Assembly (NCBI GenBank): GCA_028752905.1
Contig: JAQNBH010000014.1
Span: 2,634,993 to 2,698,992, forward strand
Length of the DNA: 64,000 bases
Direction: 5' to 3'
Origin: Cladorhizidae sp. MBARI D1340-BT2
Taxonomy: Eukaryota > Porifera > Demospongiae > Poecilosclerida > Cladorhizidae
The notes under the pieces were generated by a model. The model worked only from the letters and a program-made list of their open reading frames with translations. It did not search any database and had not been told where the DNA came from. Positions 1 to 14,300 of this stretch are shown one piece after another. Every line of letters starts with the position of its first letter. The first letter of the stretch is position 1. Made by a program: the position numbers and the translations under genes.

Positions 1-1418
1 CAGGGTTGATAATACTATGTCCTGTATTCCTGTCAGCACAGTTCAGGCAGGGTTGATAATACTATGTCCTGTATGTATGTCAGCACAGTTCAGGCAGGGT
101 TGATAATACTATGTCCTGTATGCCTGTCAGCACAGTTCAGGCATGGTTGATAATACTATGTCCTGTATGCCTGTCAGAACAGTTCAGGCAAGGTTGATAA
201 TACTATGTCCTGTATGCCTGTCAGCACAGTTCAGGCAGGGTTGATAATACTATGTCCTGTATGCCTGTCAGCGCAGTTCAGGCAGGGTTGATAATACTCT
301 GTCCTGTATGCCTGTCAGCACAGTTCAGGCAGGGTTGATAATACTATGTCCTGTATGCCTGTCAGCGCAGTTCAGGCAGGGTTGATAATACTATGTCCTG
401 TATTCCTGTCAGCACAGTTCAGGCAGGGTTGATAATACTATGTCCTGTATGCCTGTCAGCACAGTTCAGGCAGGGTTGATAATACTATGTCCTGTATGCC
501 TGTCAGCACAGTTCAGGCAGGGTTGATAATACTATGTCCTGTATGCCTGTCAGCACAGTTCAGGCAGGGTTGATAATACTATGTCCTGTATGTCTGTCAG
601 CGCAGTTCAGGCAGGGTTGATAATACTATGTACTGTATGCCTGTCAGCACAGTTCAGGCAGGGTTGATAATACTATGTCCTGTATGCCTGTCAGCACAGT
701 TCAGGCAAGGTTGATAATACTATGTCCTTATGTCTGTCAGCACAGTTCAGGCAGGGTTGATAATACTATGTCCTGTATGCCTGTCAGAACAGTTCAGGCA
801 GGGTTGATAATACTATGTCCTGTATGCCTGTCAGCACAGTTCAGGCAGGGTTGATAATACTATGTCCTTATGTCTGTCAGCACAGTTCAGGCAGGGTTGA
901 TAATACTATGTCCTGTATGCCTGTCAGAACAGTTCAGGCAAGGTTGATAATACTATGTCCTGTATGCCTGTCAGCACAGTTCAGGCAGGGTTGATAATAC
1001 TATGTCCTGTATGCCTGTCAGCGCAGTTCAGGCAGGGTTGATAATACTATGTCCTGTATGCCTGTCAGCACAGTTCAGGCAGGGTTGATAATACTATGTC
1101 CTGTATGCCTGTCAGCGCAGTTCAGGCAGGGTTGATAATACTATGTCCTGTATTCCTGTCAGCACAGTTCAGGCAAGGTTGATAATACTATGTCCTGTAT
1201 GCCTGTCAGCACAGTTCAGGCAGGGTTGATAATACTATGTCCTGTATTCCTGTCAGCACAGTTCAGGCAAGGTTGATAATACTATGTCCTGTATGCCTGT
1301 CAGCACAGTTCAGGCAGGGTTGATAATACTATGTCCTGTATGCCTGTCAGCACAGTTCAGGCATGGTTGATAATACTATGTCCTGTATGCCTGTCAGCAC
1401 AGTTCAGGCAGGGTTGAT
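1..1418. repeat. 47 bp minisatellite, about 30 copies, runs off the left edge
   Basis: A 47 bp unit (starts CAGGGTTGATAATACTATG, ends CAGCACAGTTCAGG) is repeated head to tail from the first base of the window. Copies differ by single substitutions (GCCTG/TTCCTG/GTCTG, GCACAG/GCGCAG/GAACAG) and a few 2-4 bp deletions. Blocks of variants recur in the same order, which suggests duplication of multi-unit blocks. No coding content is evident. By position it would lie in the INTS1 intron upstream of the first visible exon, or in the 5' flank. Confidence 0.97.
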
Positions 1419-1482
1419 ACTAACATGGCATAGCACGCACCTGGCCAGGCGGACAACAAAGATCTAGACAACCCATTACCAT

Positions 1483-3220
1483 TTAAGGGGGATCTAACGG
1501 TGTTTAAATCTGGGGGGAAAGTGTCCACCTTCAAGGTCTCATAACTTCTGAACTGCACCCCCTATGCCAGTAATTTTATGCTCAAAAGATAGCTCTCTCT
1601 TAGAGCTTTAAAATAACACAAAAATATTAGGGCTAAGTAAGGTTAGGTAAGGCATACAGTCAGTAGTAGGCTCAAGTAAACCCGTTTTTTTTGGTGGTAG
1701 AGCTGCTCTTGGCAGATGTAACTCCACTCTGGAAGGTCCAATTAACAGTTCAAGTGGTTGTGGTTGTCCAGTAGGCTTCAATGGGTGCAATAAAACTTTG
1801 ATAATTGGCCAGCTAAGTGTCACTCCATTTTTATAGGATTAGTGGTCAGAATTTTTCATGAGGCACACCCATTCATTGCATTATAACTGGACCGTACATT
1901 TGTTATTTTTCAAAGTTGAGTTGTATTGCACAGAAGAAAGAAAGGACTTTCACAAGATACCAAAAGTTTGATAAAATAACAGGTAGACGCGCCAAGAGAA
2001 ATAAAACCACAAATACAAAAATTAAAAAAAGATACAGGACTCAAGTTGAGGTTTGTTTTACAACTTTATTACAAGTGTCCAGACAAACTCTGGACTGTTC
2101 TTTCTTTTTTCTCTCTTTAGGTCCTTGACATCATCAGGGTCGATGTCCCGTAATCTGTGCAGGACAGCAGCAGCGGACAAACAACTAGACAGAGCCTCCT
2201 TTTCAGAACACCCGCCCAGTATGTTGTGGTCCTGAAAGCTCGGTGCCAAGATAGACTGAACTCTTGAAGGCCGCTTCCTATGCCACAAACCTTTGCAACC
2301 ATGATGCTCCTGGCATTCATAGACCAATATTCATCTATGCTAGACAAATTGTCACAATTGTCACAAGACAACTAAATTCTCACATCAATTCTCACATCAA
2401 TCTCTAGGTTCTTCAAGTTTGTCTTGACAGCCAGAGCCCCCCCCCCCTCCCACACACACACACAACACTGTCACAGCCTCCACGAGACTCTGGTTCTTGA
2501 TCAAGCTGAAGTCTCCAGTGAAGTCAGCTCTCTCAGAACCAGACCCATGGAACTGCTCAGTACAAGCTGAAGTTGATGGAGACGTCCCAGAAGTTGATGG
2601 GCATGGAAAGCGCTAGCTTCCTACCACTAGCTGTACACAGGAATTGGTATCTCCTGAGCCGAGAGCCCTTCTTCAGAAGTGGGCGCTTGGTAGGGTTTTC
2701 TTGCTGTGGTATTTGGCAACTCTTTCTGGGATCCCCAACGGTGCGTTTCTTATACCTAGCTTGCCTGAACTTCCTCAAGTGCCAGCAGAGCTCGAACTTA
2801 CTTCATGAAACATTCGTATTTTTGTCAGGAAATGGTCGTCCGAATGAAAAGCGGCTGGCGCCCCCGCGTATATATACCTAGAGACCTGTTGCGACTGCGC
2901 AACTATAGCCCGGAAGTATGAGCAATGATGTGGAAAACGTACCAGAAGAATGTGCTTCATTTCGAAGGTTTGAAGTCAAGGGGGTGTGCGGTCGCGAAGT
3001 TATGCCGGCTTGAATTCGACCTAGGATCGGGCCCTTCTCTTTGAATAATGTGGCATTGGAATTGTGTGTATAAAAATGGTCATAACTTCATAAGGAAACA
3101 TCCAAATGCTCTGAAACTTTACAAAGTGAAAGTTTGTGTGTTTAACTGAAGAGTTTAACTAGAGGAAGAGCCAAAAAAATAAATGGGAAAAAAAACACAA
3201 CTCCGTTAGGTCCCCCTTAA
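1483..3220. mobile_element. TTAA-flanked DNA transposon remnant, piggyBac-like by target site
   Basis: TTAA at 1483-1486 is followed by GGGGGATCTAACGG. The inverted counterpart CCGTTAGGTCCCCC is followed by TTAA at 3217-3220. This gives short terminal inverted repeats (one mismatch in 14) with a TTAA on each outer side, which is the target duplication typical of the piggyBac superfamily. The 1.73 kb interior has only short ORFs on both strands (for example minus 2058-2327 and minus 2557-2778), none recognised as a transposase. It is either non-autonomous or heavily decayed. The GGGGG terminus is not the classic piggyBac end, so the superfamily call is an inference. Confidence 0.6.
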
Positions 3221-3523
3221 AGTTATGTACACGATATTATGCCGCACATGAGGATGGGAGGATCCTTGTGCCTTGGAGATGTTAGTCACACTTTATTTTA
3301 GAGGGTGGGGAATTAGGGGTTTGTGAAATTCTAGAGCGGGGAGAGAGAGAGGGGGGGGGGTTAGATGTGGTAGTTTATCAAGTCAAACTCCTGAATCAAA
3401 GTGGGGGCAAATTATATCCAAGAAAAGAGAGTTGTGTGGCAAATGTCCCTTGCTGAAGTATATACTGTACTGCATGTGCTCTTAGTGCCTCTGATGACCA
3501 TTACCTCGTGTTTTGTATTACAG
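3221..3523 (+). other. Intron sequence before the first visible INTS1 exon
   Basis: Unique-looking intronic DNA with a purine-rich GA/G run near 3338-3361 and the 3' splice acceptor TTTTGTATTACAG ending at 3523. No other feature is seen. Confidence 0.6.
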
Positions 3524-3858
3524 TTAGGTCCACTGAGCTGGTGTCTGCTATTAGAACAGCCCGCGCAGCTGACAATGATGTCAAAGCTGCGAAGCTACTG
3601 GGTGGAGCTTTGAAACAGCTGAAACTGTCTCGTCTCAAGCCAGACACAACTCTCAACTCTGCGCTGGTGACCCTGGTCCGGGAGTTTCCCGCCATGTTTA
3701 CTGCTCCTGCAGCGATTGAGGGGCTGGTGCAGGTTCTGAAGAGAGAGCCCTCCATCATTTTCAAGGCTAAGAGCAACCCTTCTGTCTATGTGCTGGCTGC
3801 ACAGCTGCTACTGTTCTCTCTCAAAGATTCCTACGACTGGCCAGAAGTGTTGGCCAAG
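3524..3858 (+). CDS. INTS1: INTS1 exon 1 of window
   Basis: The acceptor ATTACAG ends at 3523 and the donor GTGAGC starts at 3859. The exon enters with one codon base already supplied (TT completes a codon) and ends in phase 0. It encodes about 111 residues beginning RSTELVSAI and including GGALKQLKLSRLKPDTTL, FTAPAAIEGLVQVL and FKAKSNPSVYVLA, ending WPEVLAK. This matches the region of vertebrate INTS1 with VKQLKVTRAKPDSTL and FKAKGN, so about 130 N-terminal residues must lie upstream. The upstream exon was not found in 1-3500. Confidence 0.9.
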
Positions 3859-5300
3859 GTGAGCTGCACACAGAGAGTTGGTGTTCCAACTTTGTATCAT
3901 CATGCATGTACACACACAACATACACATGTATACATACACATGCAACGTACACATGTATACATAATATATACATGCAACGTACACATGTATACATAATAT
4001 ATACATGCAACGCACACATATATACATAACATACACATGCAACGTCAGGGTTTCATTTAGAAAATTGTCCAAGGGGGGGGGGGGGGGCAACTGGAGGAAT
4101 CTGGATAGGGGGGGGGCATGATGTCAAGCAATTATCAACAATAAGAATTTTAATAATACTATTTCCAAGGGGGGGATCCAAGTAGGGGCAACCGCCCCCT
4201 CCCCTAAATTAAACCCTGAACGTACACATGTATACATAATATACACATACATACTCGCATGCATATATATACATATAGCAAACAACTGTGTTACTCACAC
4301 ACACTCACACACACACACTCACACACACACACACACACACTCACACACACACTGGTTTGGAGCAGACTCAATATCTAGGTCAAATCCTCCTTTATTGCAA
4401 AGCATATACTTTTCTGTTGGTTCTAACCTCTCGTGGATGGAGACTTTGAACTTTGTCTCCTTGTTGACGAGTCGGTGTTTCTTCCATTGCTAGTGACTAA
4501 ACAAATCCGTGGATGGGATTGGATGTCCACACACGACATTCTCTGGGCCCTGCTTTATAACAGTTCAACTATTTGCCATCCCTTCAGCTAGCATGTGCAT
4601 GCATGTACAGTACATGTATGTATATACATGTACATGTATGTATACCCATCAATCCATATCTATATGAACTTGACCACCTCTGCGCATGGGCATTGCTTGT
4701 TGAGCTCCTGCTGGGTATTACATGTTCATTTTCTTGCTGGTAGTGCTTATGTACATGTACATGCACATGTACATGTACATGGTCCTCTCTAACCAACTTC
4801 TACGGTATTCAGCTTCAAATATAGTAGGTCTCGAAAAGGTCTTGAATATTTATTGTGTATGTATGTCAGCAATTATGAAGTTGTTGACCTCTGAACCTTC
4901 CAGGTCTACATTGAGGATGCTCTTGGAGACCGCGTGTGGGTGGACCTTGACCCCTGCAAAGAACTGGTGGCCAACACGTGCACAGTATTTGGCACCAAGC
5001 CCTACAGCTCAGGGTCGTCGAGTGCCAGCGGGGTAGGGATGGGGGGAGGAGCTAAACTAGGGGAGACGGGAAAGGCCAGCGAGAGTAGCGAGGGTGGAGG
5101 CGGAGCTGATGTCACAAGTTTCATCAAGGAAGCATCTTTGTCTGCATCTTTGTCTGGGATGGAGACGGCTCCAAGGTACGGCCTTGCTGCAGCCCTTCTT
5201 ATCTCTGGGCTTTGTGATGTATGCATTAGCTTTAATAACAATGATAATATTATTTGTTTGGAACTTGTGCAGAATTGTAATTTGTACTACTCAAACATCC

Positions 5301-5351
<51 letters not shown>

Positions 5352-8300
5352 GTACTCCCCCGCCAGCCGCAAGGTTGTGAAGCAGTACGTGGTGCAGGCT
5401 ATCAATGATCAGCTAGGCCGCCATAATATCCCGGCAGACAATGTCTCGAGGAACCTTTTGAGGCTCTTCACAGCTGCAGTTGGCTTGCCCGAGCTGAGAC
5501 TGCTGGTGGCTCAGAGGGTGGACTCCTGGATACAGAACCCCAAGGTTCTGACACTTACATGCATGCATACATGCATTCATACATATACATGCATGCATAC
5601 ATATGTACATACACACTGTACATACATACATGCATACATACCATACCAGGTTACTATTTATATCCATCCAATCTACCTGCGATTATTATTGGAAGGATGG
5701 TTGCTATTAGAAGGGCAGTCACTATTAGAAGGGCAGTCACTATTAGAAGGGCAGTTACTATTAGAAGGGCAGTTACTATTAGAAGGGCAGTTACTATTAG
5801 AAGGGCAGTCACTATTAGAAGGGCAGTCACTATTAGAAGGGCAGTTACTATTAGAAGGGCAGTTACTATTAGAAGGGCAGTCACTATTAGAAGGGCAGTT
5901 ACTATTAGAAGGGCAGTCACTATTAGAAGGGCAGTCACTATTAGAAGGGCAGTTACTATTAGAAGGGCAGTTACTATTAGAAGGGCAGTCACTATTAGAA
6001 GGGCAGTTACTATTAGAAGGGCAGTTACTATTAGAAGGGCAGTTACTATTAGAAGGGCAGTCACTATTAGAAGGGCAGTTACTATTAGAAGGGCAGTCAC
6101 TATTAGAAGGGCAGTTACTATTAGAAGGGCAGTTACTATTAGAAGGGCAGTCACTATTAGAAGGGCAGTTACTATTAGAAGGGCAGTTACTATTAGAAGG
6201 GCAGTTACTATTAGAAGGGCAGTTACTACATGTATTAGAAGGGCAGTTACTACATGTATTAGGAGGGAAGTTACTACATGTATTAGAAGGGAAGTTACTA
6301 CATGTATTAGAAGGGAAGTTACTACATGTATTAGAAGGGAAGTTACTACATGTATTAGAAGGGAAGTTACTACATGTATTAGAAGGGAAGTTACTACATG
6401 TATTAGAAGGGAAGTTACTACATGTATTAGAAGGGAAGTTACTACATGTATTAGAGGGAAGTTACTACATGTATTAGAAGGGAAGTTACTACATGTATTA
6501 GAAGGGCAGTTACTACATGTATTAGAAGGGAAGTTACTACATGTATTAGAAGGGAAGTTACTACATGTATTAGAAGGGAAGTTACTACATGTATTAGAAG
6601 GGAAGTTACTACATGTATTAGAAGAGAAGTTACTACATGTATTAGAAGGCAAGTTACTACATGTATTAGAAGGGAAGTTACTACATGTATTAGAAGGGAA
6701 GTTACTACATGTATTAGAAGGGAAGTTACTACATGTATTAGAAGGGAAGTTACTACATGTATTAGAAGGGAAGTTACTACATGTATTAGAAGGGAAGTTA
6801 CTACATGTATTAGAAGGGAAGTTACTACATGTATTAGAAGGGAAGTTACTACATGTATTAGAGGGAAGTTACTACATGTATTAGAAGGGAAGTTACTACA
6901 TGTATTAGAAGGGAAGTTACTACATGTATTAGAAGGGAAGTTACTACATGTATTAGAAGGGAAGTTACTACATGTATTAGAAGGGAAGTCACTACATGTA
7001 TTAGAAGGGAAGTTACTACATGTATTAGAAGGGAAGTTACTACATGTATTAGAAGGGAAGTTACTACATGTATTAGAGGGAAGTTACTACATGTATTAGA
7101 AGGGAAGTTACTACATGTATTAGAAGGGAAGTTACTACATGTATTAGAGGGAAGTTACTACATGTATTAGAAGGGAAGTTACTACATGTATTAGAAGGCA
7201 GTTACTACATGTATTAGAAGGGAAGTTACTACATGTATTAGAAGGGAAGTTACTACATGTATTAGAAGAGAAGTTACTACATGTATTAGAAGGGAAGTTA
7301 CTACATGTATTAGAAGGGAAGTTACTACATGTATTAGAAGGGAAGTTACTACATGTATTAGAAGGGAAGTTACTACATGTATTAGAAGAGAAGTTACTAC
7401 ATGTATTAGAAGGGAAGTTACTACATGTATTAGAAGGGAAGTTACTACATGTATTAGAAGGGAAGTTACTACATGTATTAGAAGGGAAGTTACTACATGT
7501 ATTAGAAGGGAAGTTACTACATGTATTAGAAGGGAAGTTGCTACATGTATTAGAAGGGAAGTTACTACATGTATTAGAAGGGAAGTTACTACATGTATTA
7601 GAAGGGAAGTTACTACATGTATTAGAAGGGAAGTTACTACATGTATTAGAAGGGAAGTTACTACATGTATTAGAAGGGAAGTTGCTACATGTATTAGAAG
7701 GGAAGTTACTACATGTATTAGAGGGAAGTTCCTACATGTATTAGAAGGGAAGTTACTACATGTATTAGAAGGGCAGTTACTACATGTATTAGAAGGGAAG
7801 TTACTACATGTATTAGAAGGGAAGTTACTACATGTATTAGAAGGGAAGTTACTACATGTATTAGAAGGGAAGTTACTACATGTATTAGAAGGCAGTTACT
7901 ACATGTATTAGAAGGGAAGTTACTACATGTATTAGAAGGGAAGTTACTACATGTATTAGAAGGCAGTTACTACATGTATTAGAAGGGAAGTTACTACATG
8001 TATTAGAAGGGAAGTTACTACATGTATTAGAAGGGAAGTTACTACATGTATTAGAAGGGAAGTTACTACATGTATTAGAAGGGAAGTTACTACATGTATT
8101 AGAAGGGAAGTTACTACATGTATTAGAAGGGAAGTTACTACATGTATTAGAAGGGAAGTTACTACATGTATTAGAAGGGAAGTTACTACATGTATTAGAA
8201 GGGAAGTTACTACATGTATTAGAAGGGAAGTTACTACATGTATTAGAAGGGAAGTTACTACATGTATTAGAGGGAAGTTACTACATGTATTAGAAGGGAA

Positions 8301-11300
8301 GTTACTACATGTATTAGAAGGGAAGTTACTACATGTATTAGAAGGGAAGTTACTACATGTATTAGAAGGGAAGTCACTACATGTATTAGAAGGGAAGTTA
8401 CTACATGTATTAAAGGGAAGTTACTACATGTATTAGAAGGGAAGTTACTACATGTATTAGAAGGGAAGTTACTACATGTATTAGAAGGGAAGTCACTACA
8501 TGTATTAGAAGGGAAGTTACTACATGTATTAGAAGGGAAGTTACTACATGTATTAGAAGGGAAGTCACTACATGTATTAGAAGGGAAGTTACTACATGTA
8601 TTAGAAGGGAAGTTACTACATGTATTAGAAGGGAAGTTACTACATGTATTAGAAGGGAAGTTACTACGTGTATTAGAAGGGAAGTTCCTACATGTATTAG
8701 AAGGGAAGTTACTACATGTATTAGAAGGGAAGTTACTACATGTATTAGAAGGGAAGTTACTACATGTATTAGAAGGGAAGTTACTACATGTATTAGAAGG
8801 GAAGTTACTACATGTATTAGAAGGGCAGTTACTACATGTATTAGGAGGGAAGTTACTACATGTATTAGAAGGGAAGTTACTACATGTATTAGAAGGGAAG
8901 TTACTACATGTATTAGAAGGGAAGTTACTACATGTATTAGAAGGGAAGTTACTACATGTATTAGAAGGGCAGTCACTACATGTATTAGAAGGGCAGTTAC
9001 TACATGTATTAGAAGGGCAGTCACTACATGTATTAGAAGGGCAGTCACTACATGTATTAGAAGGGCAGTTACTACATGTATTAGAAGGGAAGTTACTACA
9101 TGTATTAGAAAGGAAGTTACTACATGTATTAGAGGGAAGTTACTACATGTATTAGAAGGGAAGTTACTACATGTATTAGAAGGGAAGTTACTACATGTAT
9201 TAGAAGGGAAGTTACTACATGTATTAGAAGGGAAGTTACTACATGTATTAGAGGGAAGTTACTACATGTATTAGAAGGGAAGTTACTACATGTATTAGAA
9301 GGGAAGTTACTACATGTATTAGAAGGGCAGTTACTACATGTATTAGAAGGGAAGTTACTACATGTATTAGAAGGGAAGTTACTACATGTATTAGAAGGGA
9401 AGTTACTACATGTATTAGAAGGGAAGTTACTACATGTATTAGAGGGAAGTTACTACATGTATTAGAACGGAAGTTACTACATGTATTAGAGGGGCAGTTA
9501 CTACATGTATTAGAAGGGAAGTTACTACATGTATTAGAAGGCAGTTACTACATGTATTAGAAGGGCAGTTACTACATGTATTAGAAGGGAAGTTACTACA
9601 TGTATTAGAAGGGAAGTTACTACATGTATTAGAAGGGAAGTTACTACATGTATTGGAAGGGAAGTTACTACATGTATTAGAAGGGAAGTTACTACATGTA
9701 TGTATTAGAAGGGAAGTTACTACATGTATTAGAAGGGAAGTTACTACATGTATTAGAAGGGAAGTTACTACATGTATTAGAAGGGAAGTTACTACATGTA
9801 TTAGAAGGGAAGTTACTACATGTATTAGAAGGCAGTTACTACATGTATTAGAAGGGAAGTTACTACATGTATTAGAAGGGAAGTTACTACATGTATTAGA
9901 AGGGAAGTTACTACATGTATTAGAAGGGAAGTTACTACATGTATTAGAAGGGAAGTTACTACATGTATTAGAAGGGAAATTACTACATGTATTAGAACGG
10001 AAGTTACTACATGTATTAGAGGGGCAGTTACTACATGTATTAGAAGGGAAGTTACTACATGTATTAGAAGGCAGTTACTACATGTATTAGAAGGGCAGTT
10101 ACTACATGTATTAGAAGGGAAGTTACTACATGTATTAGAGGGAAGTTCCTACATGTATTAGAAGGGAAGTTACTACATGTATTAGAAGGGCAGTTACTAC
10201 ATGTATTAGAGGGAAGTTACTACATGTATTAGAAGGGAAGTTACTACATGTATTAGAAGGGAAGTTACTACATGTATTAGAAGGGAAGTTACTACATGTA
10301 TTAGAAGGGAAGTTACTACATGTATTGGAAGGGAAGTTACTACATGTATTAGAAGGGAAGTTACTACATGTATTAGAAGGGAAGTTACTACATGTATTAG
10401 AAGGGAAGTTACTACATGTATTAGAAGGGAAGTTACTACATGTATTAGAAGGCAGTTACTACATGTATTAGAAGGGAAGTTACTACATGTATTAGAAGGG
10501 AAGTTACTACATGTATTAGAAGGGAAGTTACTACATGTATTAGAAGGGAAGTTACTACATGTATTAGAAGGGAAGTTACTACATGTATTAGAAGGGAAGT
10601 TACTACATGTATTAGAAGGGAAGTTACTACATGTATTAGAAGGGAAGTTACTACATGTATTAGAAGGGAAGTTACTACATGTATTAGAAGGGAAGTTACT
10701 ACATGTATTAGAGGGAAGTTACTACATGTATTAGAAGGGAAGTTACTACATGTATTAGAAGGGAAGTTACTACATGTATTAGAAGGGCAGTTACTACATG
10801 TATTAGAAGGGAAGTTACTACATGTATTAGAAGGGAAGTTACTACATGTATTAGAAGGGAAGTTACTACATGTATTAGAAGGGAAGTTACTACATGTATT
10901 AGAAGGGAAGTTACTACATGTATTAGAAGGGAAGTTACTACATGTATTAGAAGGGAAGTTACTACATGTATTAGAAGGGAAGTTACTACATGTATTAGAA
11001 GGGAAGTTACTACATGTATTAGAGGGAAGTTACTACATGTATTAGAAGGGAAGTTACTACATGTATTAGAAGGGAAGTTACTACATGTATTAGAGGGAAG
11101 TTACTACATGTATTAGAAGGGAAGTTACTACATGTATTAGAAGGGAAGTTACTACATGTATTAGAAGGGCAGTTACTACATGTATTAGAAGGGAAGTTAC
11201 TACATGTATTAGAAGCGAAGTTACTACATGTATTAGAAGGGAAGTTACTACATGTATTAGAAGGGAAGTTACTACATGTATTAGAAGGGAAGTTACTACA

Positions 11301-14300
11301 TGTATTAGAAGGGAAGTTGCTACATGTATTAGAAGGGAAGTTACTACATGTATTAGAAGGGAAGTTACTACATGTATTAGAAGGGAAGTTACTACATGTA
11401 TTAGAAGGGAAGTTACTACATGTATTAGAAGGGAAGTTACTACATGTATTAGAAGGGAAGTTGCTACATGTATTAGAAGGGAAGTTACTACATGTATTAG
11501 AAGGGAAGTTACTACATGTATTAGAAGGGAAGTTACTACATGTATTAGAAGGGAAGTTACTACATGTATTAGAGGGGCAGTTACTACATGTATTAGAAGG
11601 GAAGTTACTACATGTATTAGAAGGGAAGTTACTACATGTATTAGAAGGGAAGTTACTACATGTATTAGAAGGGAAGTTACTACATGTATTAGAAGGGAAG
11701 TTACTACATGTATTAGAAGGGAAGTTACTACATGTATTAGAAGGGAAGTTACTACATGTATTAGAAGCGAAGTTACTACATGTATTAGAAGGGAAGTTAC
11801 TACATGTATTAGAAGGGAAGTTACTACATGTATTAGAAGGGAAGTTACTACATGTATTAGAAGGGAAGTTACTACATGTATTAGAAGGCAGTTACTACAT
11901 GTATTAAAGGGAAGTTACTACATGTATTAGAAGGGAAGTTACTACATGTATTAGAAGGGAAGTTACTACATGTATTAGAAGGGAAGTTACTACATGTATT
12001 AGAAGGGAAGTTACTACATGTATTAGAAGGGAAGTTACTACATGTATTAGAAGAGAAGTTACTACATGTATTAGAAGGGAAGTTGCTACATGTATTAGAA
12101 GGGAAGTTACTACATGTATTAGAAGGGAAGTTACTACATGTATTAGAAGGGAAGTTACTACATGTATTAGAAGGGAAGTTACTACATGTATTAGAAGGGA
12201 AGTTACTACATGTATTAGAAGGGAAGTTGCTACATGTATTAGAAGGGAAGTTACTACATGTATTAGAAGGGAAGTTACTACATGTATTAGAAGGGAAGTT
12301 ACTACATGTATTAGAAGGGAAGTTACTACATGTATTAGAGGGGCAGTTACTACATGTATTAGAAGGGAAGTTACTACATGTATTAGAAGGGAAGTTACTA
12401 CATGTATTAGAAGGGAAGTTACTACATGTATTAGAAGGGAAGTTACTACATGTATTAGAAGGGAAGTTACTACATGTATTAGAAGGGAAGTTACTACATG
12501 TATTAGAAGGGAAGTTACTACATGTATTAGAAGGGAAGTTACTACATGTATTAGAAGGGAAGTTACTACATGTATTAGAAGGGAAGTTACTACATGTATT
12601 AGAAGGGAAGTTACTACATGTATTAGAAGGGAAATTACTACATGTATTAGAACGGAAGTTACTACATGTATTAGAGGGGCAGTTACTACATGTATTAGAA
12701 GGGAAGTTACTACATGTATTAGAAGGGAAGTTACTACATGTATTAGAAGGGAAGTTACTACATGTATTGGAAGGGAAGTTACTACATGTATTAGAAGGGA
12801 AGTTACTACATGTATTAGAAGGGAAGTTACTACATGTATTAGAAGGGAAGTTACTACATGTATTAGAAGGGAAGTTACTACATGTATTAGAAGGGAAGTT
12901 ACTACATGTATTAGAAGGGAAGTTACTACATGTATTAGAAGGGAAGTTACTACATGTATTAGAAGGGAAGTTACTACATGTATTAGAAGGGAAGTTACTA
13001 CATGTATTAGAAGGGAAGTTACTACATGTATTAGAAGGGAAGTTACTACATGTATTAGAAGGGAAGTTACTACATGTATTAGAAGGGAAGTTACTACATG
13101 TATTAGAAGGGAAGTTACTACATGTATTAGAAGGGAAGTTACTACATGTATTAGAAGGGAAGTTACTACATGTATTAGAAGGGAAGTTACTACATGTATT
13201 AGAAGGGAAGTTACTACATGTATTAGAAGGGAAGTTACTACATGTATTAGAAGGGAAGTTACTACATGTATTAGAAGGGAAGTTACTACATGTATTAGAA
13301 GGGAAGTTACTACATGTATTAGAAGGGAAGTTACTACATGTATTAGAAGGCAGTTACTACATGTATTAGAAGGGAAGTTACTACATGTATTAGAAGGGAA
13401 GTTACTACATGTATTAGAAGCGAAGTTACTACATGTATTAGAAGGGAAGTTACTACATGTATTAGAAGGGAAGTTACTACATGTATTAGAAGGGAAGTTA
13501 CTACATGTATTAGAAGGGAAGTTACTACATGTATTAGAAGGGAAGTTACTACATGTATTAGAAGGGAAGTTACTACATGTATTAGAAGGGAAGTTACTAC
13601 ATGTATTAGAAGGGAAGTTACTACATGTATTAGAAGGGAAGTTACTACATGTATTAGAAGGGAAGTTACTACATGTATTAGAAGGGAAGTTGCTACATGT
13701 ATTAGAAGGGAAGTTACTACATGTATTAGAAGGGAAGTTACTACATGTATTAGAAGGGCAGTTACTACATGTATTAGAAGGGAAGTTACTACATGTATTA
13801 GAAGGGAAGTTACTACATGTATTAGAAGGGAAGTCACTACATGTATTAGAAGGGAAGTTACTACATGTATTAGAAGGGAAGTTACTACATGTATTAGAAG
13901 GGAAGTTACTACATGTATTAGAAGGGAAGTTACTACATGTATTAGAAGGGAAGTTACTACATGTATTAGAAGGGAAGTTACTACATGTATTAGAAGGGAA
14001 GTTACTACATGTATTAGAAGGGAAGTTACTACATGTATTAGAAGGGAAGTTACTACATGTATTAGAAGGGAAGTTACTACATGTATTAGAAGGGAAGTTA
14101 CTACATGTATTAGAAGGGAAGTTACTACATGTATTAGAAGGGAAGTTACTACATGTATTAGAGGGAAGTTACTACATGTATTAGAAGGGAAGTTACTACA
14201 TGTATTAGAAGGGAAGTTACTACATGTATTAGAGGGAAGTTACTACATGTATTAGAAGGGAAGTTACTACATGTATTAGAAGGGAAGTTACTACATGTAT

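Noticed and set aside
1..1418. CRISPR array
   Set aside because: Units are directly adjacent with no unique spacers, and the genome is eukaryotic.
5308..14184. Long ORFs of LLHVLEGK, TTCIRREV and LIHVVTSL repeats on both strands
   Set aside because: The 18 and 24 bp units are multiples of three with few stops, so open frames follow automatically. There are no start context, homology or codon bias signals, and they lie in an INTS1 intron.
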